This document shows positions 32,698 through 41,819 of a stretch of 64,000 nucleotides of DNA, piece by piece; position 1 is the first letter of the stretch; every line of letters starts with the position of its first letter. This DNA comes from Mycobacteroides franklinii (GTDB lineage: Bacteria; Actinomycetota; Actinomycetes; Mycobacteriales; Mycobacteriaceae), in the NCBI RefSeq assembly GCF_002013895.1, contig NZ_MAFQ01000020.1, positions 1 to 64,000 on the forward strand, in the 5' to 3' direction. The translations under genes were made by a program, and so were the position numbers. The notes below the pieces were generated by a model. That model saw only the letters and a program-made list of their open reading frames with translations, did no database searches and had not been told where the DNA came from.

Positions 32698-35294
32698 CAG
32701 ATGTTCCCTCCGGCGAACACCGTGGAGACTACCGACGGTTCTTCGAGACGGCCCTCCCACAACCGCCGATACCGACCGTTGTTGGCGAGCAGTTCGGTGT
32801 GGGTGCCGGTTTCCGCCACTCGGCCGTGATCGAGGACCACGATCTGGTCGGCATCGGCGATGGTGTGCAGACGGTGCGCGATGACCAGCACCGTCCGGTT
32901 GTGGATGAGCCGGCCAAGCGCTTGTTGAACCAGGTACTCGGATTCGGGGTCGGCGAATGCGGTGGCCTCGTCCAGGATCAGGATCGGGGTATCCGCGAGA
33001 AGCGCGCGGGCGATGGTGAGCCGCTGCTTCTCACCACCGGACAGCTGCGTGTTGGTGTCCAACACGGTGTCATACCCGTGGGGAAGGCGCAGGATTCGTT
33101 CATGGATTTGTGCGTCGCGGGCCGCCGACTCGACCTCCGCATCGCTGGCCTCGGGCCGGGCCAGTGCGATGTTCTCGCGCACAGTTCCCGCGACCAGCTG
33201 CACGTCCTGAAAGACGAATCCCACCTTGGCGTACAGCTCATCGGGGGTCAGTGCACGGATGTCGGTGCCATCGATGCGGACGGAGCCGCCGTCGACATCA
33301 TGGAACCGCGCCAGCAGTGAAGCCAGTGTCGACTTCCCGGATCCCGACGGTCCCACCAGCGCCGTGACGGTGCCGGGCCGCAGCGTCAGGGTGACCTCGT
33401 GGATGACGGGGACGCCGGGCCGGTACCCAAAGGTGGCGGCCTCGAATGACACCGAGGGCGTCTTCGCGGATGCGGTCTGCGCATCGGCGATCTCCAGCTC
33501 GGTCTCGTCGAGGGCGATCGCAATGTGGCGGGCCGCCTCCATGCCGCCGCGAATACCGCCGAGCCCGTAGGCGATTCCCAGCAGCCGGGTGCCGAAGGTG
33601 GTGCCGAGCACGAGGAACGGCAGCAGGGTGACGGGCTGCATGGTGCCGGCGACGACGAACAGTGTGCCCGCCGCGGCGATGAGCCACAGGAAGGTGGTGG
33701 GCCTGGTGGCCAGGTCCATGAACGTCTTCTTGCCGATGAACGGTCGCTGCCAGTCGTTCAGGAAGGCGAGGTACCCGTCCAGCTTGCGTGTGAACGACGA
33801 TGCCGCCGAGCCGCCGAATATCCGGATGACCGGCTGCCCTTCGAGATACGCGGCGGACTCGCCGCTCATACGCTCGGTCCAGCGGGACGCTTCGACGATT
33901 TTCGGTCCACTCTGATACATCATCGCCATCATCGTCACCATGTAGATGAGGATCGGGATGAGCAGGATGAGCGCCATGCGCCATTCGATGACGAACAGGT
34001 ACACCAGCACGGCCACCGGTCCGACCACGGCGGCCACCGCGTCGGGGATCGCATGGGTGATCAGGTAGTGCAGGGAGAGCGTGTCGTCCTGGATCAGCTT
34101 CTTGACCGACCCGGAACCGCGCTGGGTGAACCACCCCAGTGGAACTCGGGACAGCTTGTCCAGCAGCCGTCGCCGGATATTCGAGCTGAAGCGCAGGTCC
34201 ACGAAATGCAGCCACAGCGTGAGTGCGGCGGCCAGACAGGTGCCGAGCACCAATAGCCCCAGGAATATGAATCCGGTGTGCCACAACCGGGTTTGGTCCG
34301 CACCGGTCAACAACAGGCGCGTCAGCTCGACCAGGACTACGAACGGAGCCAGCTCGATCAGGGTGATGACTGCCTGCAGCACGCCGCTGGCGATCATCTG
34401 TTTCTTGACGGGTGCCAACAGCTCGCCCGCGGCCTGTGATCGCCACCGTCCCTGCGGGACAGTCGGTTCTGGCGCGGCCGCGGGTGCATCCGGTGTAGCG
34501 GGTTGGGGTGCTGTGGGCGTCGGCGCCGGTGCCTGATGCGTCTCGGTATCCCCGCGACGGCTTCCCATCGCGCGGCCGAAGGTCCAGTAGGCGGCGGCGT
34601 GCACGTCCGCTTTGGGGAATCCGAACTCGTCCCGCAACCGTTTGCGCAGGTGCTTGAGCGATCCCGCCTCAGGGCCCGCCCAGGCGTACCAGTTGGACCA
34701 GTCGCGCGCCTCGATGGCAGCGGCCAGCGATGTTTCGTCGGCCCGGTCTACCCAGTGCAGCCGGCGCCGAGGATGGTCGGTCAGGGGGATCAGGTCGTCG
34801 TCGGCACTATGCCGCTCCAGATACACCTCGATGTCGACATCGGCGGGTAGGGCAGCCACGATCGAGTTGATGGCCGGAATGGAGGCCGAGTCGCCGACGA
34901 GAAGGAATCCGGCCGGAAGATCCTCGGGTACCTCGAAACGTGCGGAACCGAAGGCCACCACCGGAATGGTCATTCCGGGCTGTGCGGCCGCCGCCCACTG
35001 ACAGGCAGGGCCGGCGGGCTCGTGGATGACGACGTCGATGGAGAATTCGCCCGCGTCCTCGTCGGTCGTGACGATCGTGTAGGCCCGTTGGTGTTCGGTG
35101 GCGCCGCCCGCGGGGTCGGGGAACCAGAATCTGAGCCATTCGGCAGGGGTGTGTAAGAGGTCCTCGAACAAGGTTGGTGCGGACATCCTGAGCCGCACGC
35201 AGTTCGGCGCGACGGGTGAGGTGCCGACGACGGTGGCCACGTGATCACGCGCCCCGAGTCCGCGCAGCATCGCGCCCTGGAACCCTCTACCCAT
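32697..35294 (-). CDS. irtA: Carboxymycobactin importer/reductase IrtA
   Basis: Membrane ABC subunit with an N-terminal FAD-binding siderophore-interaction domain that reduces the ferric siderophore on the cytoplasmic side. The 865 residues show the SIP domain (~1-245; R-A-Y-T-I-V, G-D-S-A-S-I-P-A-I-N), a Pro/Ala/Thr-rich linker (~250-290), six membrane helices (~300-580) and an ABC ATPase (Walker A G-P-S-G-S-G-K-S ~650, signature L-S-G-G-E-K-Q-R, Walker B I-L-I-L-D-E-A). Layout and length match mycobacterial IrtA. The start ATG 35294 is 34 bp from an IdeR-like box. irtB follows with an overlapping start. Confidence 0.96.
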   Translation of the reverse strand: MGRGFQGAMLRGLGARDHVATVVGTSPVAPNCVRLRMSAPTLFEDLLHTPAEWLRFWFPDPAGGATEHQRAYTIVTTDEDAGEFSIDVVIHEPAGPACQWAAAAQPGMTIPVVAFGSARFEVPEDLPAGFLLVGDSASIPAINSIVAALPADVDIEVYLERHSADDDLIPLTDHPRRRLHWVDRADETSLAAAIEARDWSNWYAWAGPEAGSLKHLRKRLRDEFGFPKADVHAAAYWTFGRAMGSRRGDTETHQAPAPTPTAPQPATPDAPAAAPEPTVPQGRWRSQAAGELLAPVKKQMIASGVLQAVITLIELAPFVVLVELTRLLLTGADQTRLWHTGFIFLGLLVLGTCLAAALTLWLHFVDLRFSSNIRRRLLDKLSRVPLGWFTQRGSGSVKKLIQDDTLSLHYLITHAIPDAVAAVVGPVAVLVYLFVIEWRMALILLIPILIYMVTMMAMMYQSGPKIVEASRWTERMSGESAAYLEGQPVIRIFGGSAASSFTRKLDGYLAFLNDWQRPFIGKKTFMDLATRPTTFLWLIAAAGTLFVVAGTMQPVTLLPFLVLGTTFGTRLLGIAYGLGGIRGGMEAARHIAIALDETELEIADAQTASAKTPSVSFEAATFGYRPGVPVIHEVTLTLRPGTVTALVGPSGSGKSTLASLLARFHDVDGGSVRIDGTDIRALTPDELYAKVGFVFQDVQLVAGTVRENIALARPEASDAEVESAARDAQIHERILRLPHGYDTVLDTNTQLSGGEKQRLTIARALLADTPILILDEATAFADPESEYLVQQALGRLIHNRTVLVIAHRLHTIADADQIVVLDHGRVAETGTHTELLANNGRYRRLWEGRLEEPSVVSTVFAGGNI

Positions 35295-35327
35295 GCTTAT
35301 GTGACCTTTGTTTGTGCCCGCCCATAC

Positions 35328-35346
35328 TTAGCCCATCCTAACCTAA
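35328..35346. promoter_or_regulatory. IdeR-like box upstream of irtAB
   Basis: TTAGCCCATCCTAACCTAA matches 15 of 19 consensus positions; the right half (CCTAACCTAA) is perfect. It lies 34 bp upstream of the irtA ATG and just beyond the 3' end of the ProP-like gene. Confidence 0.8.
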
Positions 35347-35360
35347 GGAGAATGGGCGGG

Positions 35361-36752
35361 TCAGGCGTGGAGGACGTCGGCGTCCTCGGCGGCCTCGCTG
35401 CAGGGGATGTCGGTTCCGGCGATCGAGGCCCCGGCGGTCTCGATGAGGAAGGGCAGGGCGCACAGCCCGACGGCACAGGCCAGCATCAGATAGGCAGCGG
35501 GAAACAAGTCCCATCCGGTCTTGTCCACCATGAGGTCGTTCACCAGCGGTGCGGTGCCGCCGAAGGCCGCGGTGGACAGGTTGTAGGAGATGGCGAAACC
35601 CGCATAGCGGACTTGGGTGGGGAACATGCAGGGGAAGGTCGCGGTGATTGTCGACAGCTGCGGTATGTACAGCAACCCGAGGACCGCGAAACCCACTATT
35701 GCCCAACCGAATCCCTGTCCCATGAGCCAGAACATCGGCAGTGACAGCACGAACAGGCCGATCAGGGAGAACAACCACATCGGTTTGCGCCCAACGCGGT
35801 CCGAGAGTGCGCCGCAGAAGGGCAGGAACGCCATCATGGCGACCTCACCGATGAGGATCACGATCTGGCCCTGAGTCTCCGACATCCCGAGCCTGGTCTT
35901 GAGATAGGTCGGCTGGTAGCTCAGCAGGGTGTAGTTGGTGATGTTCAGCGCGATGACCAGCAGCATCATCACGATCATGGGCCGTTTGTAGTCGCGAACC
36001 AGATCCTTGAGCCGTTCCAGCGCGGTCTCTTGGCCTTCCGGTTCCTGCTCCTGCATCTCCTTGAACAACGGCGGATCGTCGAGGCGGCTACGCAGGTACC
36101 AGCCGATCAGTCCCATCGGAAGCGCGACGAGAAAGGGGATCCGCCAGCCCCAGGTGTGCATGGCATCGTCGCTGAGGGTGGCGTCCAGGATGAGGACGAA
36201 CGCGGCCCCGACGGCGAACCCGCCCAGGGTGCCGAATTCGAGGAAAGAACCATACTTGCCGCGCTTCTTGTCGGGCGCGAACTCGGCCATGAACGTTGCC
36301 GCACCGCCGTATTCACCACCGGTGGAGAAGCCCTGTACGACGCGCAGCAGGATCAAGAGCGCGGGCGCGGCCATGCCGATCGTCGCCCAGCTGGGCAAGA
36401 TGCCGATGAGGGTCGTGGACAAGGCCATCAGCACGATGGTGATGGCCATGACGCTCTTGCGCCCCAGTCTGTCGCCCAGAGGCCCCCAGACCATTCCGCC
36501 CAGTGGCCGCAGCAGGAAGGAGATGGCGTACCCGAGCATGGTGAACGCCGTACCCAGGGTTGGGAAAAATGCCTGCGTCAGAAAGGTGGTGGTGGCAGCG
36601 TAGACGCCGTAGTCGTACCACTCGGTGGCATTACCCATGGCCGATGCGGCGATCGCGCGGTGAAGTTGCCGCCGGCCCTCGGGTGATTGGAAATCCGGTC
36701 GAGGGACCGGGGGAGGTTCCGTTTCACCCTCGCGTGGGCCGGCGGACGACAT
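35361..36752 (-). CDS. ProP-like MFS osmoprotectant permease
   Basis: Major facilitator of the metabolite:H+ symporter (ProP/ShiA-like) family, 463 residues with about 12 membrane helices. Seen: E-W-Y-D-Y-G in helix 1, the loop 2-3 motif G-D-R-L-G-R-K-S, and R-V-V-Q-G-F-S-T-G-G-E-Y-G-G in helix 4, diagnostic of this family. ATG 36752 overlaps the ectD stop (ATGA), so the gene belongs to the ectABCD operon and probably imports ectoine, betaine or proline. An upstream in-frame start would lie inside ectD. The C-terminal tail is short and lacks the coiled coil of E. coli ProP. Confidence 0.9.
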   Translation of the reverse strand: MSSAGPREGETEPPPVPRPDFQSPEGRRQLHRAIAASAMGNATEWYDYGVYAATTTFLTQAFFPTLGTAFTMLGYAISFLLRPLGGMVWGPLGDRLGRKSVMAITIVLMALSTTLIGILPSWATIGMAAPALLILLRVVQGFSTGGEYGGAATFMAEFAPDKKRGKYGSFLEFGTLGGFAVGAAFVLILDATLSDDAMHTWGWRIPFLVALPMGLIGWYLRSRLDDPPLFKEMQEQEPEGQETALERLKDLVRDYKRPMIVMMLLVIALNITNYTLLSYQPTYLKTRLGMSETQGQIVILIGEVAMMAFLPFCGALSDRVGRKPMWLFSLIGLFVLSLPMFWLMGQGFGWAIVGFAVLGLLYIPQLSTITATFPCMFPTQVRYAGFAISYNLSTAAFGGTAPLVNDLMVDKTGWDLFPAAYLMLACAVGLCALPFLIETAGASIAGTDIPCSEAAEDADVLHA

Positions 36753-37663
36753 CAGGGCGTGCTCGGCGATTTGGGAGTCAGCGGGGTGAAGTCGCGTGCC
36801 GCGATGTATTCCGGCCGCGGCTCGTAGCCCGCGAAGGGTTTCTGTGGCGTGTTCTCCACCGAGTTGAACACCAGGAATACGTTTGAGCGCGGGTAGGGGC
36901 TGATGTTTGATCCAGACCCGTGCATCAAGTTGCAGTCGAACCACAGCGCATCACCGGGCTGGCCGAGGAATAGCTCGATACCGCTCGTAACAGCGGCCTC
37001 GGCCAGAGTCTTGGTTGAAGGCACGCCAATCTCTTGTTCCACCAACGATTTCCGGTGATTGTCGCGCGGCGTCGCCCCGACGCACGGGTAGAAGGTGCGA
37101 TGCGTGCCCGGCATTACCTGCAGGGTGCCGTTGTATGCGACATTGACGGTCAACGCGATCGAGCAGGACACCGTGCGCATCTGGGGTAGGCCGTCTTCGG
37201 TGTGCCAGGTCTCGAAGTCCGAATGCCAGTAGAAGCCTCGCCCGCGGAAGGCCGGCATCGCGTTGATGCGGGACTGATGCAGGTATACGGGCCCACCCAG
37301 TAGCTGCTCGGCGACATCGAGGACGCCCGGCGAACGCGCCACATCCATCACTACCGAGCTGAGCACGTGGGCCTCGAAGATGGAGCGCACCTCTTGCGAC
37401 CCAGCCTCGCGGATTATTCGCGGATCGTCAGCGCCGATCTGCGCAGGCACCCTGTCGATTTCGTTACGCAACGCGGAGACGGTGGCGTCGTAGACGGTGC
37501 TCGGCCGGATCAGGAAGCCTTGCTCGGACATCTGGGTCAGTGCCGGTGGCGCGAGTGGCCCACTGCCCGTGGCGCCCCATACGACGGGTTCCTTGCGGGC
37601 GATCGGAGGCTGCTCGGATTCCAGGCGGCTGGGGTAGCGATCGGTGATCGCAGGGGCGCTCAT
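36752..37663 (-). CDS. ectD: Ectoine 5-hydroxylase EctD
   Basis: Fe(II)/2-oxoglutarate dioxygenase that converts ectoine to 5-hydroxyectoine, 303 residues. The EctD signature F-Y-W-H-S-D-F-E-T-W-H-T-E-D-G (~residue 145) supplies the His and Asp iron ligands; the distal His is in L-M-H-G-S-G-S-N (~250), and R-S-N-V-F-L-V-F follows. ATG 37663 overlaps the ectC stop; longer in-frame starts lie inside ectC. It is fourth in ectABCD and followed by the ProP-like permease. Confidence 0.95.
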   Translation of the reverse strand: MSAPAITDRYPSRLESEQPPIARKEPVVWGATGSGPLAPPALTQMSEQGFLIRPSTVYDATVSALRNEIDRVPAQIGADDPRIIREAGSQEVRSIFEAHVLSSVVMDVARSPGVLDVAEQLLGGPVYLHQSRINAMPAFRGRGFYWHSDFETWHTEDGLPQMRTVSCSIALTVNVAYNGTLQVMPGTHRTFYPCVGATPRDNHRKSLVEQEIGVPSTKTLAEAAVTSGIELFLGQPGDALWFDCNLMHGSGSNISPYPRSNVFLVFNSVENTPQKPFAGYEPRPEYIAARDFTPLTPKSPSTP

Positions 37664-38052
37664 GAGAGCGCAGGCGCAGCCGGGTATGCGCCGGACTCGT
37701 CGTGGACCTCCCGTCCGGTGACGGGAGGATTGAAGACGCACATCATGCGCATCTCGGTATCGGCGGAAAGCTGGTGCCGCTCATTACCGTCGAGCAGATA
37801 CATGCTGCCCGGCCCCAGGGTGAACACGTCACCGTTTTCCAGGTTGGTCAGCGTTCCGGTGCCTGCGGTGAGCCAGACGGCTTCGATGTGGTGCTGGTAG
37901 TGGAAGACGTGGATGGTGCCGGCATCGATGGTGGTTTCGTGGAAGGAGAATCCGACTCCGTCATCCGCCAGCACGATCCTCTTGCTATGCCAGCCGTCAC
38001 CGCTGACATCGCGTTCGGTACCCGTAATCTGTTGGGTGGTACGGACAATCAA
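37660..38052 (-). CDS. ectC: Ectoine synthase EctC
   Basis: Cupin-fold L-ectoine synthase that cyclises N-gamma-acetyl-diaminobutyrate, 130 residues. The start is most likely TTG 38052, giving M-I-V-R-T-T-Q-Q, the conserved EctC N-terminus, with GAAGGGAAA just upstream; a longer ATG-started ORF (38121) would add 23 unrelated residues. Conserved segments: W-H-S-K-R, F-H-E-T-T, Y-Q-H-H-I-E-A-V-W (cupin metal site region) and a late C-V-F-N-P-P-V-T-G-R-E-V-H. Overlaps ectD by 4 bp. Confidence 0.94.
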   Translation of the reverse strand: MIVRTTQQITGTERDVSGDGWHSKRIVLADDGVGFSFHETTIDAGTIHVFHYQHHIEAVWLTAGTGTLTNLENGDVFTLGPGSMYLLDGNERHQLSADTEMRMMCVFNPPVTGREVHDESGAYPAAPALS

Positions 38053-38092
38053 GATGTTTCCCTTCTCTCGTGGTGCGCGTTTGGCTGTGGAG

Positions 38093-39373
38093 TTACTGGG
38101 CCGATTCCGCGATGGCTTCACGCAGGGTGGCGATGCCGATATCGAGCTGCTCGTCAGTGGTGGTCAGGGCGGGCAGCAGTTTGACCACCTCGTCCTTGGG
38201 GCCTGAGGTCTCCACCAGTAGGCCGCGCTCGAACGCGGCCTTGCTGACTCGGGATCCTCGCTCGGCGTCGGCGAACGCGATGCCCTGCACCATGCCGCGG
38301 CCACGCACCGTCACCGAGTCGTCGTCGGCCACCAGTGCGGACAGCTCGGTGTGCAAGCGGTCGCCCTTACGGCGCACGTCCTCGCTGAATGTGGCGTCTT
38401 GCCAATACTTTTGCAGTGTGGCGGTGGCGGTCACGAAGGCTGGGTTGTTTCCGCGGAAGGTGCCGTTGTGCTCGCCGGGAGCCCACTGGTCCAGATCGGG
38501 CCGGATGAGTGTCAGGGCCATCGGCAGGCCGTAACCGCTGATGGACTTCGACAACGTCACGATATCGGGCCGGATGCCCGCGTCCTCGAACGAGAAGAAC
38601 GCACCGGTTCGGCCGCAACCCATCTGGACGTCGTCGACGATCAGGATGATCTCGCGCTTGGCGCACAGGTCATTGAGTGCCTGCAGCCACTCGGCGCGCG
38701 CCACGTTGACGCCACCCTCGCCCTGCACGGTCTCGACGATCACCGCAGCGGGCTTGTTGAGGCCGCCGCCTTCGTCGTCGAGCACCTTCTCGAACCAGTG
38801 GAAGTCCTCGGTGACACCACCGAAGTAGTTGTCGTACGGCATGGGGGTGGAGTGCACCAGCGGCACGCCCGCGCCGGCACGTTTCATCGAATTACCGGTT
38901 ACGGCCAGTGACCCCAAGGTCATTCCGTGGAACGCATTGGTGAAGCTGATGATCGATTCGCGCCCGGTGATGTTCCGTGCCAGCTTCAGCGCGGCCTCCA
39001 CGGCGTTGGTTCCGGTGGGACCGGGAAACTGCACCTTGTAGTCCATACCCCGCGGCTGCAGGATGGTCCGCTCGAACTCCTCGAGGAACTGCTGTTTGGC
39101 GACAGTGGCCATGTCCAGGCCATGGACCACACCGTCGGTGGTCAGGTAGTCGATGAGGGCGGTCTTCAGCACGGGGTTGTTGTGCCCGTAGTTGAGTGCG
39201 CCGGCACCGGCGAAGAAGTCCAGGTAGCGCTCACCGCTGGTGTCGGTGAGCCACGATCCCGAGGCGGAGGTGAAGGTGGTTGGCCAAGTCCGGCAATAGC
39301 TTCGCACCTCGGATTCACGTTCGTTGATGACCCTCGGAAGCCCGGATTGCTGCGCGGGCAAGGTGGCGGTCAT
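38093..39373 (-). CDS. ectB: Diaminobutyrate-2-oxoglutarate transaminase EctB
   Basis: PLP-dependent class III aminotransferase producing L-2,4-diaminobutyrate from aspartate semialdehyde, 426 residues. Seen: F-F-A-G-A-G-A-L-N-Y-G-H-N-N-P, G-P-T-G-T-N-A-V-E-A-A, I-V-D-D-V-Q-M-G-C-G-R-T-G (PLP aspartate) and T-L-S-K-S-I-S-G (Schiff-base lysine, ~residue 275). ATG 39373 is preferred (M-T-A-T-L-P), with GGGGAAA upstream; 12 more codons are possible. Follows ectA by 28 bp, precedes ectC by 40 bp. Confidence 0.95.
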   Translation of the reverse strand: MTATLPAQQSGLPRVINERESEVRSYCRTWPTTFTSASGSWLTDTSGERYLDFFAGAGALNYGHNNPVLKTALIDYLTTDGVVHGLDMATVAKQQFLEEFERTILQPRGMDYKVQFPGPTGTNAVEAALKLARNITGRESIISFTNAFHGMTLGSLAVTGNSMKRAGAGVPLVHSTPMPYDNYFGGVTEDFHWFEKVLDDEGGGLNKPAAVIVETVQGEGGVNVARAEWLQALNDLCAKREIILIVDDVQMGCGRTGAFFSFEDAGIRPDIVTLSKSISGYGLPMALTLIRPDLDQWAPGEHNGTFRGNNPAFVTATATLQKYWQDATFSEDVRRKGDRLHTELSALVADDDSVTVRGRGMVQGIAFADAERGSRVSKAAFERGLLVETSGPKDEVVKLLPALTTTDEQLDIGIATLREAIAESAQ

Positions 39374-39401
39374 ATGTGTTTCCCCTTTCGGCCCAATGTT
39401 T

Positions 39402-39947
39402 TTAGGCACTGTTATTGGGCGCTTTATGTGGTTCTAGCGGAGTGAGCCGAAGCAATGGCTCTGCCTCGTGTGCATCGGGAAAGAGATGCTCGCCGAATCC
39501 TGCGGATTCGGTGAGTTCCATGTCCCGCCGGCGGGCAAATCCGGCGAATAATGCGCGCGAAGCGGTATTCGACTGTGTAACAGTTGTTTCCATGATCAAA
39601 GGCTCGCCCTGCAAGGTCGCCAGAGAGTCTGCGAGCCAGGCCAGCATGCTGGCGGCCAGTCCCTCTCCGCGGTGCGCCTCATCGACCCCGACCTGCCAGA
39701 TCATCAGTGATCCGGAGGGCCTGAGGTATCCGGTGACGAATCCGACGGGCTTTCCGTCGACGCGTGCAACGGCGGCTGTGGAAGGAAAGTCTGTGCACCA
39801 CAACAGGTATGCGTAAGAGGAGTTGACATCCAGCACGCCGGAATCGCGTGCGATGCGCCACATGTGGCGAGCGTCCGACTGTGTCGGGTGGCTAATCGAC
39901 CACACGGGGGTGCAACGCTTTTCAGTCTGCAATTCAGTATCGACCAC
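39402..39947 (-). CDS. ectA: Diaminobutyrate acetyltransferase EctA
   Basis: GNAT-fold acetyltransferase (181 residues) that acetylates L-2,4-diaminobutyrate with acetyl-CoA. The acetyl-CoA-binding segment is V-D-E-A-H-R-G-E-G-L-A (R/QxxGxG/A type, ~residue 90), and N-S-S-Y-A-Y-L-L-W-C-T-D-F and E-T-T-V-T-Q-S-N are EctA-like. First gene of ectABCD-proP. The 225 bp upstream, to the end of the FUSC gene, contain no gene I can support; the promoter of the ectoine operon must lie there, but no known operator was recognised. Confidence 0.94.
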   Translation of the reverse strand: MVDTELQTEKRCTPVWSISHPTQSDARHMWRIARDSGVLDVNSSYAYLLWCTDFPSTAAVARVDGKPVGFVTGYLRPSGSLMIWQVGVDEAHRGEGLAASMLAWLADSLATLQGEPLIMETTVTQSNTASRALFAGFARRRDMELTESAGFGEHLFPDAHEAEPLLRLTPLEPHKAPNNSA

Positions 39948-40172
39948 TAAAAATCACCATCACCACAACATGTTTCGTATCAACTCGGGTTTCGTTCCGT
40001 TCGACCGTAACCACATTGACACCCGAATGGCCAGGACCGGCACCGAGGATCCGGGTCAACTGATGGCGTTTGCCGAGGGTATCCACCTGATGTGACGCTC
40101 GTCACATTATTGTGGGACCATGAGAACTTGACGGGATCTTGACGAGTGTGCATCGAGATTGCTGGACAGCAT

Positions 40173-41816
40173 TCAGGCATTGCTGCTGAAGCAGCGTTCC
40201 CAACGGTCGGGATCGGCCAGCATCTCCCCGGGCGGCGTGGCCCAGCAGGCAGCCACCAGGTCATAACCGTGATGGATGAGCGCGGCGTGCGCGGGCCAGT
40301 ACGACTGCAACCAGTCGGGTTCGTTGTGTGCGCTGTCCACTCCGGCTCGAATTGCGCCCTCGAGCTCAAAGGACAGGTCGCGGGCCTCCGCGTAGGCGGC
40401 ATCGTGGGCGGGCTGGATCCGTGCGGCCGCGACCAGGGCAAGAGCCGCCTTGCGGATCCGGGCTTCGGTAAAGGCGAAGGTGCGGCGGTGGGCACGCGGC
40501 GCAATGAGGTAGATCGACGCCATGGCCACGGCCACGCCGATCATCGTCTCGGCCAGTCGGTCGCGCACTATCGATGTGACCGATCCCTGCAGCGTGACCA
40601 CGCCCGCCGACAGCAGCGCGATGGGGGTCACGAACATGACGGCCACCGCGTAGTTACGGGGCAGGAACAGCTCGGTGCAGAACTGCAGTGTCGCGATGGC
40701 GGCGATGAGCGTGTATCCGGTCGGGGACAGCTGGTAGAGCACCGCGAAGAGACCGAGTCCAATGACGGTTCCGGCGAAGCGATGCAGTCCGCGCACTGTC
40801 CCGTGCAACCGATCGGGCCCCATGTGGACGATCACGAGGGCGCTCAGGATGGCCCATTGCGGCCGTGCCAGGCCGACCGCGGCACTGATGACTCCGGCCC
40901 CCAGGCAGGCGATACCGACTCGTCCGGCGGTGATTGTCGCGTGCGAACGGAACCGCACCGAGCGGCGGAGCCGATACCAGATGCTTGGGCGCACGACGAG
41001 GACATGGTCGCCGGGGATGAGATGGTCGAGCACCATCTTGTTGCCGACGGCGATTTCGGTGAATCTGCGGTGGGTGTCGAGCATGGTGTTCACCAAGGGC
41101 GAATCGGATCTGTTCGACAGCCCCGCATCGTGCAGCGCGGTCCATGCCGATGAGATCGCGGCGCCCGCGGCATGCCGTGCGTCGACCGAGGCGTTGCCCG
41201 GCTGGGCATAGATGTCCACCGCGTCGACCGCCCGCTGGGTCGCGACGCGCTCGGGTTTGTGGCGATCGATGGCAGCACCCGCCATCGAAACGATGACCGC
41301 CGCAATGGCTCCCAGGCCCGCGCAGATCAGGATCCACTCGGGGGCCACGCCCCATTCGGTGGCCCCGAGCGCGCCACCGCACACCAGGACGAAGAACAGT
41401 GCACCCGGCGGACCGAGACGAAGGGCATCGACGGTGTAGACCACCGGGACCGCGACGGCCGTCAGGGCCAAGATGGTCGCCGCCTTGTTGGCGACGCCCC
41501 CTGGCGCGTAGGTGCCCACGATCGCACCGACCGTGGCGACGAGCATCAACGCGATGCCTGCGGTCGCCACCACGGCCGCGCGCACCCGGTAGGGACGGCC
41601 CTCGCCGTACAGGACCGCGAACGCCCCGTAGGTGACGTAGAGCGCGGCGTTCGGGTAGCCGGCGGCAACGACCAGTGTTCCGGGGATGGCGACGGCGGTA
41701 CCGGCGCGCAGCCCGATGCTCCAGCGCCGGCCCGCGGGCGGAGCGGAGAACAGGATGGAGCGAGCCCGGGCGATCTGCGGAAGCGGATCCGGCGATTCAG
41801 GCGCGGGCGGGGTCAC
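40173..41816 (-). CDS. FUSC-family (aromatic acid exporter-like) membrane protein
   Basis: Integral membrane protein of 547 residues with two clusters of membrane helices (~35-195 and ~310-440) separated by a soluble region, and a soluble C-terminus. The second cluster contains the FUSC-like R-P-Q-W-A-I-L-S-A-L-V-I-V-H-M-G and, later, R-D-R-L-A-E-T-M-I-G. FUSC/ArAE proteins are fusaric acid- or aromatic carboxylate-type efflux components. It follows the MerR gene by 3 bp on the same strand, so both are probably transcribed from the promoter with the IdeR-like box. Export of salicylate or a siderophore precursor is a hypothesis only. Confidence 0.85.
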   Translation of the reverse strand: MTPPAPESPDPLPQIARARSILFSAPPAGRRWSIGLRAGTAVAIPGTLVVAAGYPNAALYVTYGAFAVLYGEGRPYRVRAAVVATAGIALMLVATVGAIVGTYAPGGVANKAATILALTAVAVPVVYTVDALRLGPPGALFFVLVCGGALGATEWGVAPEWILICAGLGAIAAVIVSMAGAAIDRHKPERVATQRAVDAVDIYAQPGNASVDARHAAGAAISSAWTALHDAGLSNRSDSPLVNTMLDTHRRFTEIAVGNKMVLDHLIPGDHVLVVRPSIWYRLRRSVRFRSHATITAGRVGIACLGAGVISAAVGLARPQWAILSALVIVHMGPDRLHGTVRGLHRFAGTVIGLGLFAVLYQLSPTGYTLIAAIATLQFCTELFLPRNYAVAVMFVTPIALLSAGVVTLQGSVTSIVRDRLAETMIGVAVAMASIYLIAPRAHRRTFAFTEARIRKAALALVAAARIQPAHDAAYAEARDLSFELEGAIRAGVDSAHNEPDWLQSYWPAHAALIHHGYDLVAACWATPPGEMLADPDRWERCFSSNA

Positions 41817-41819
41817 ACG

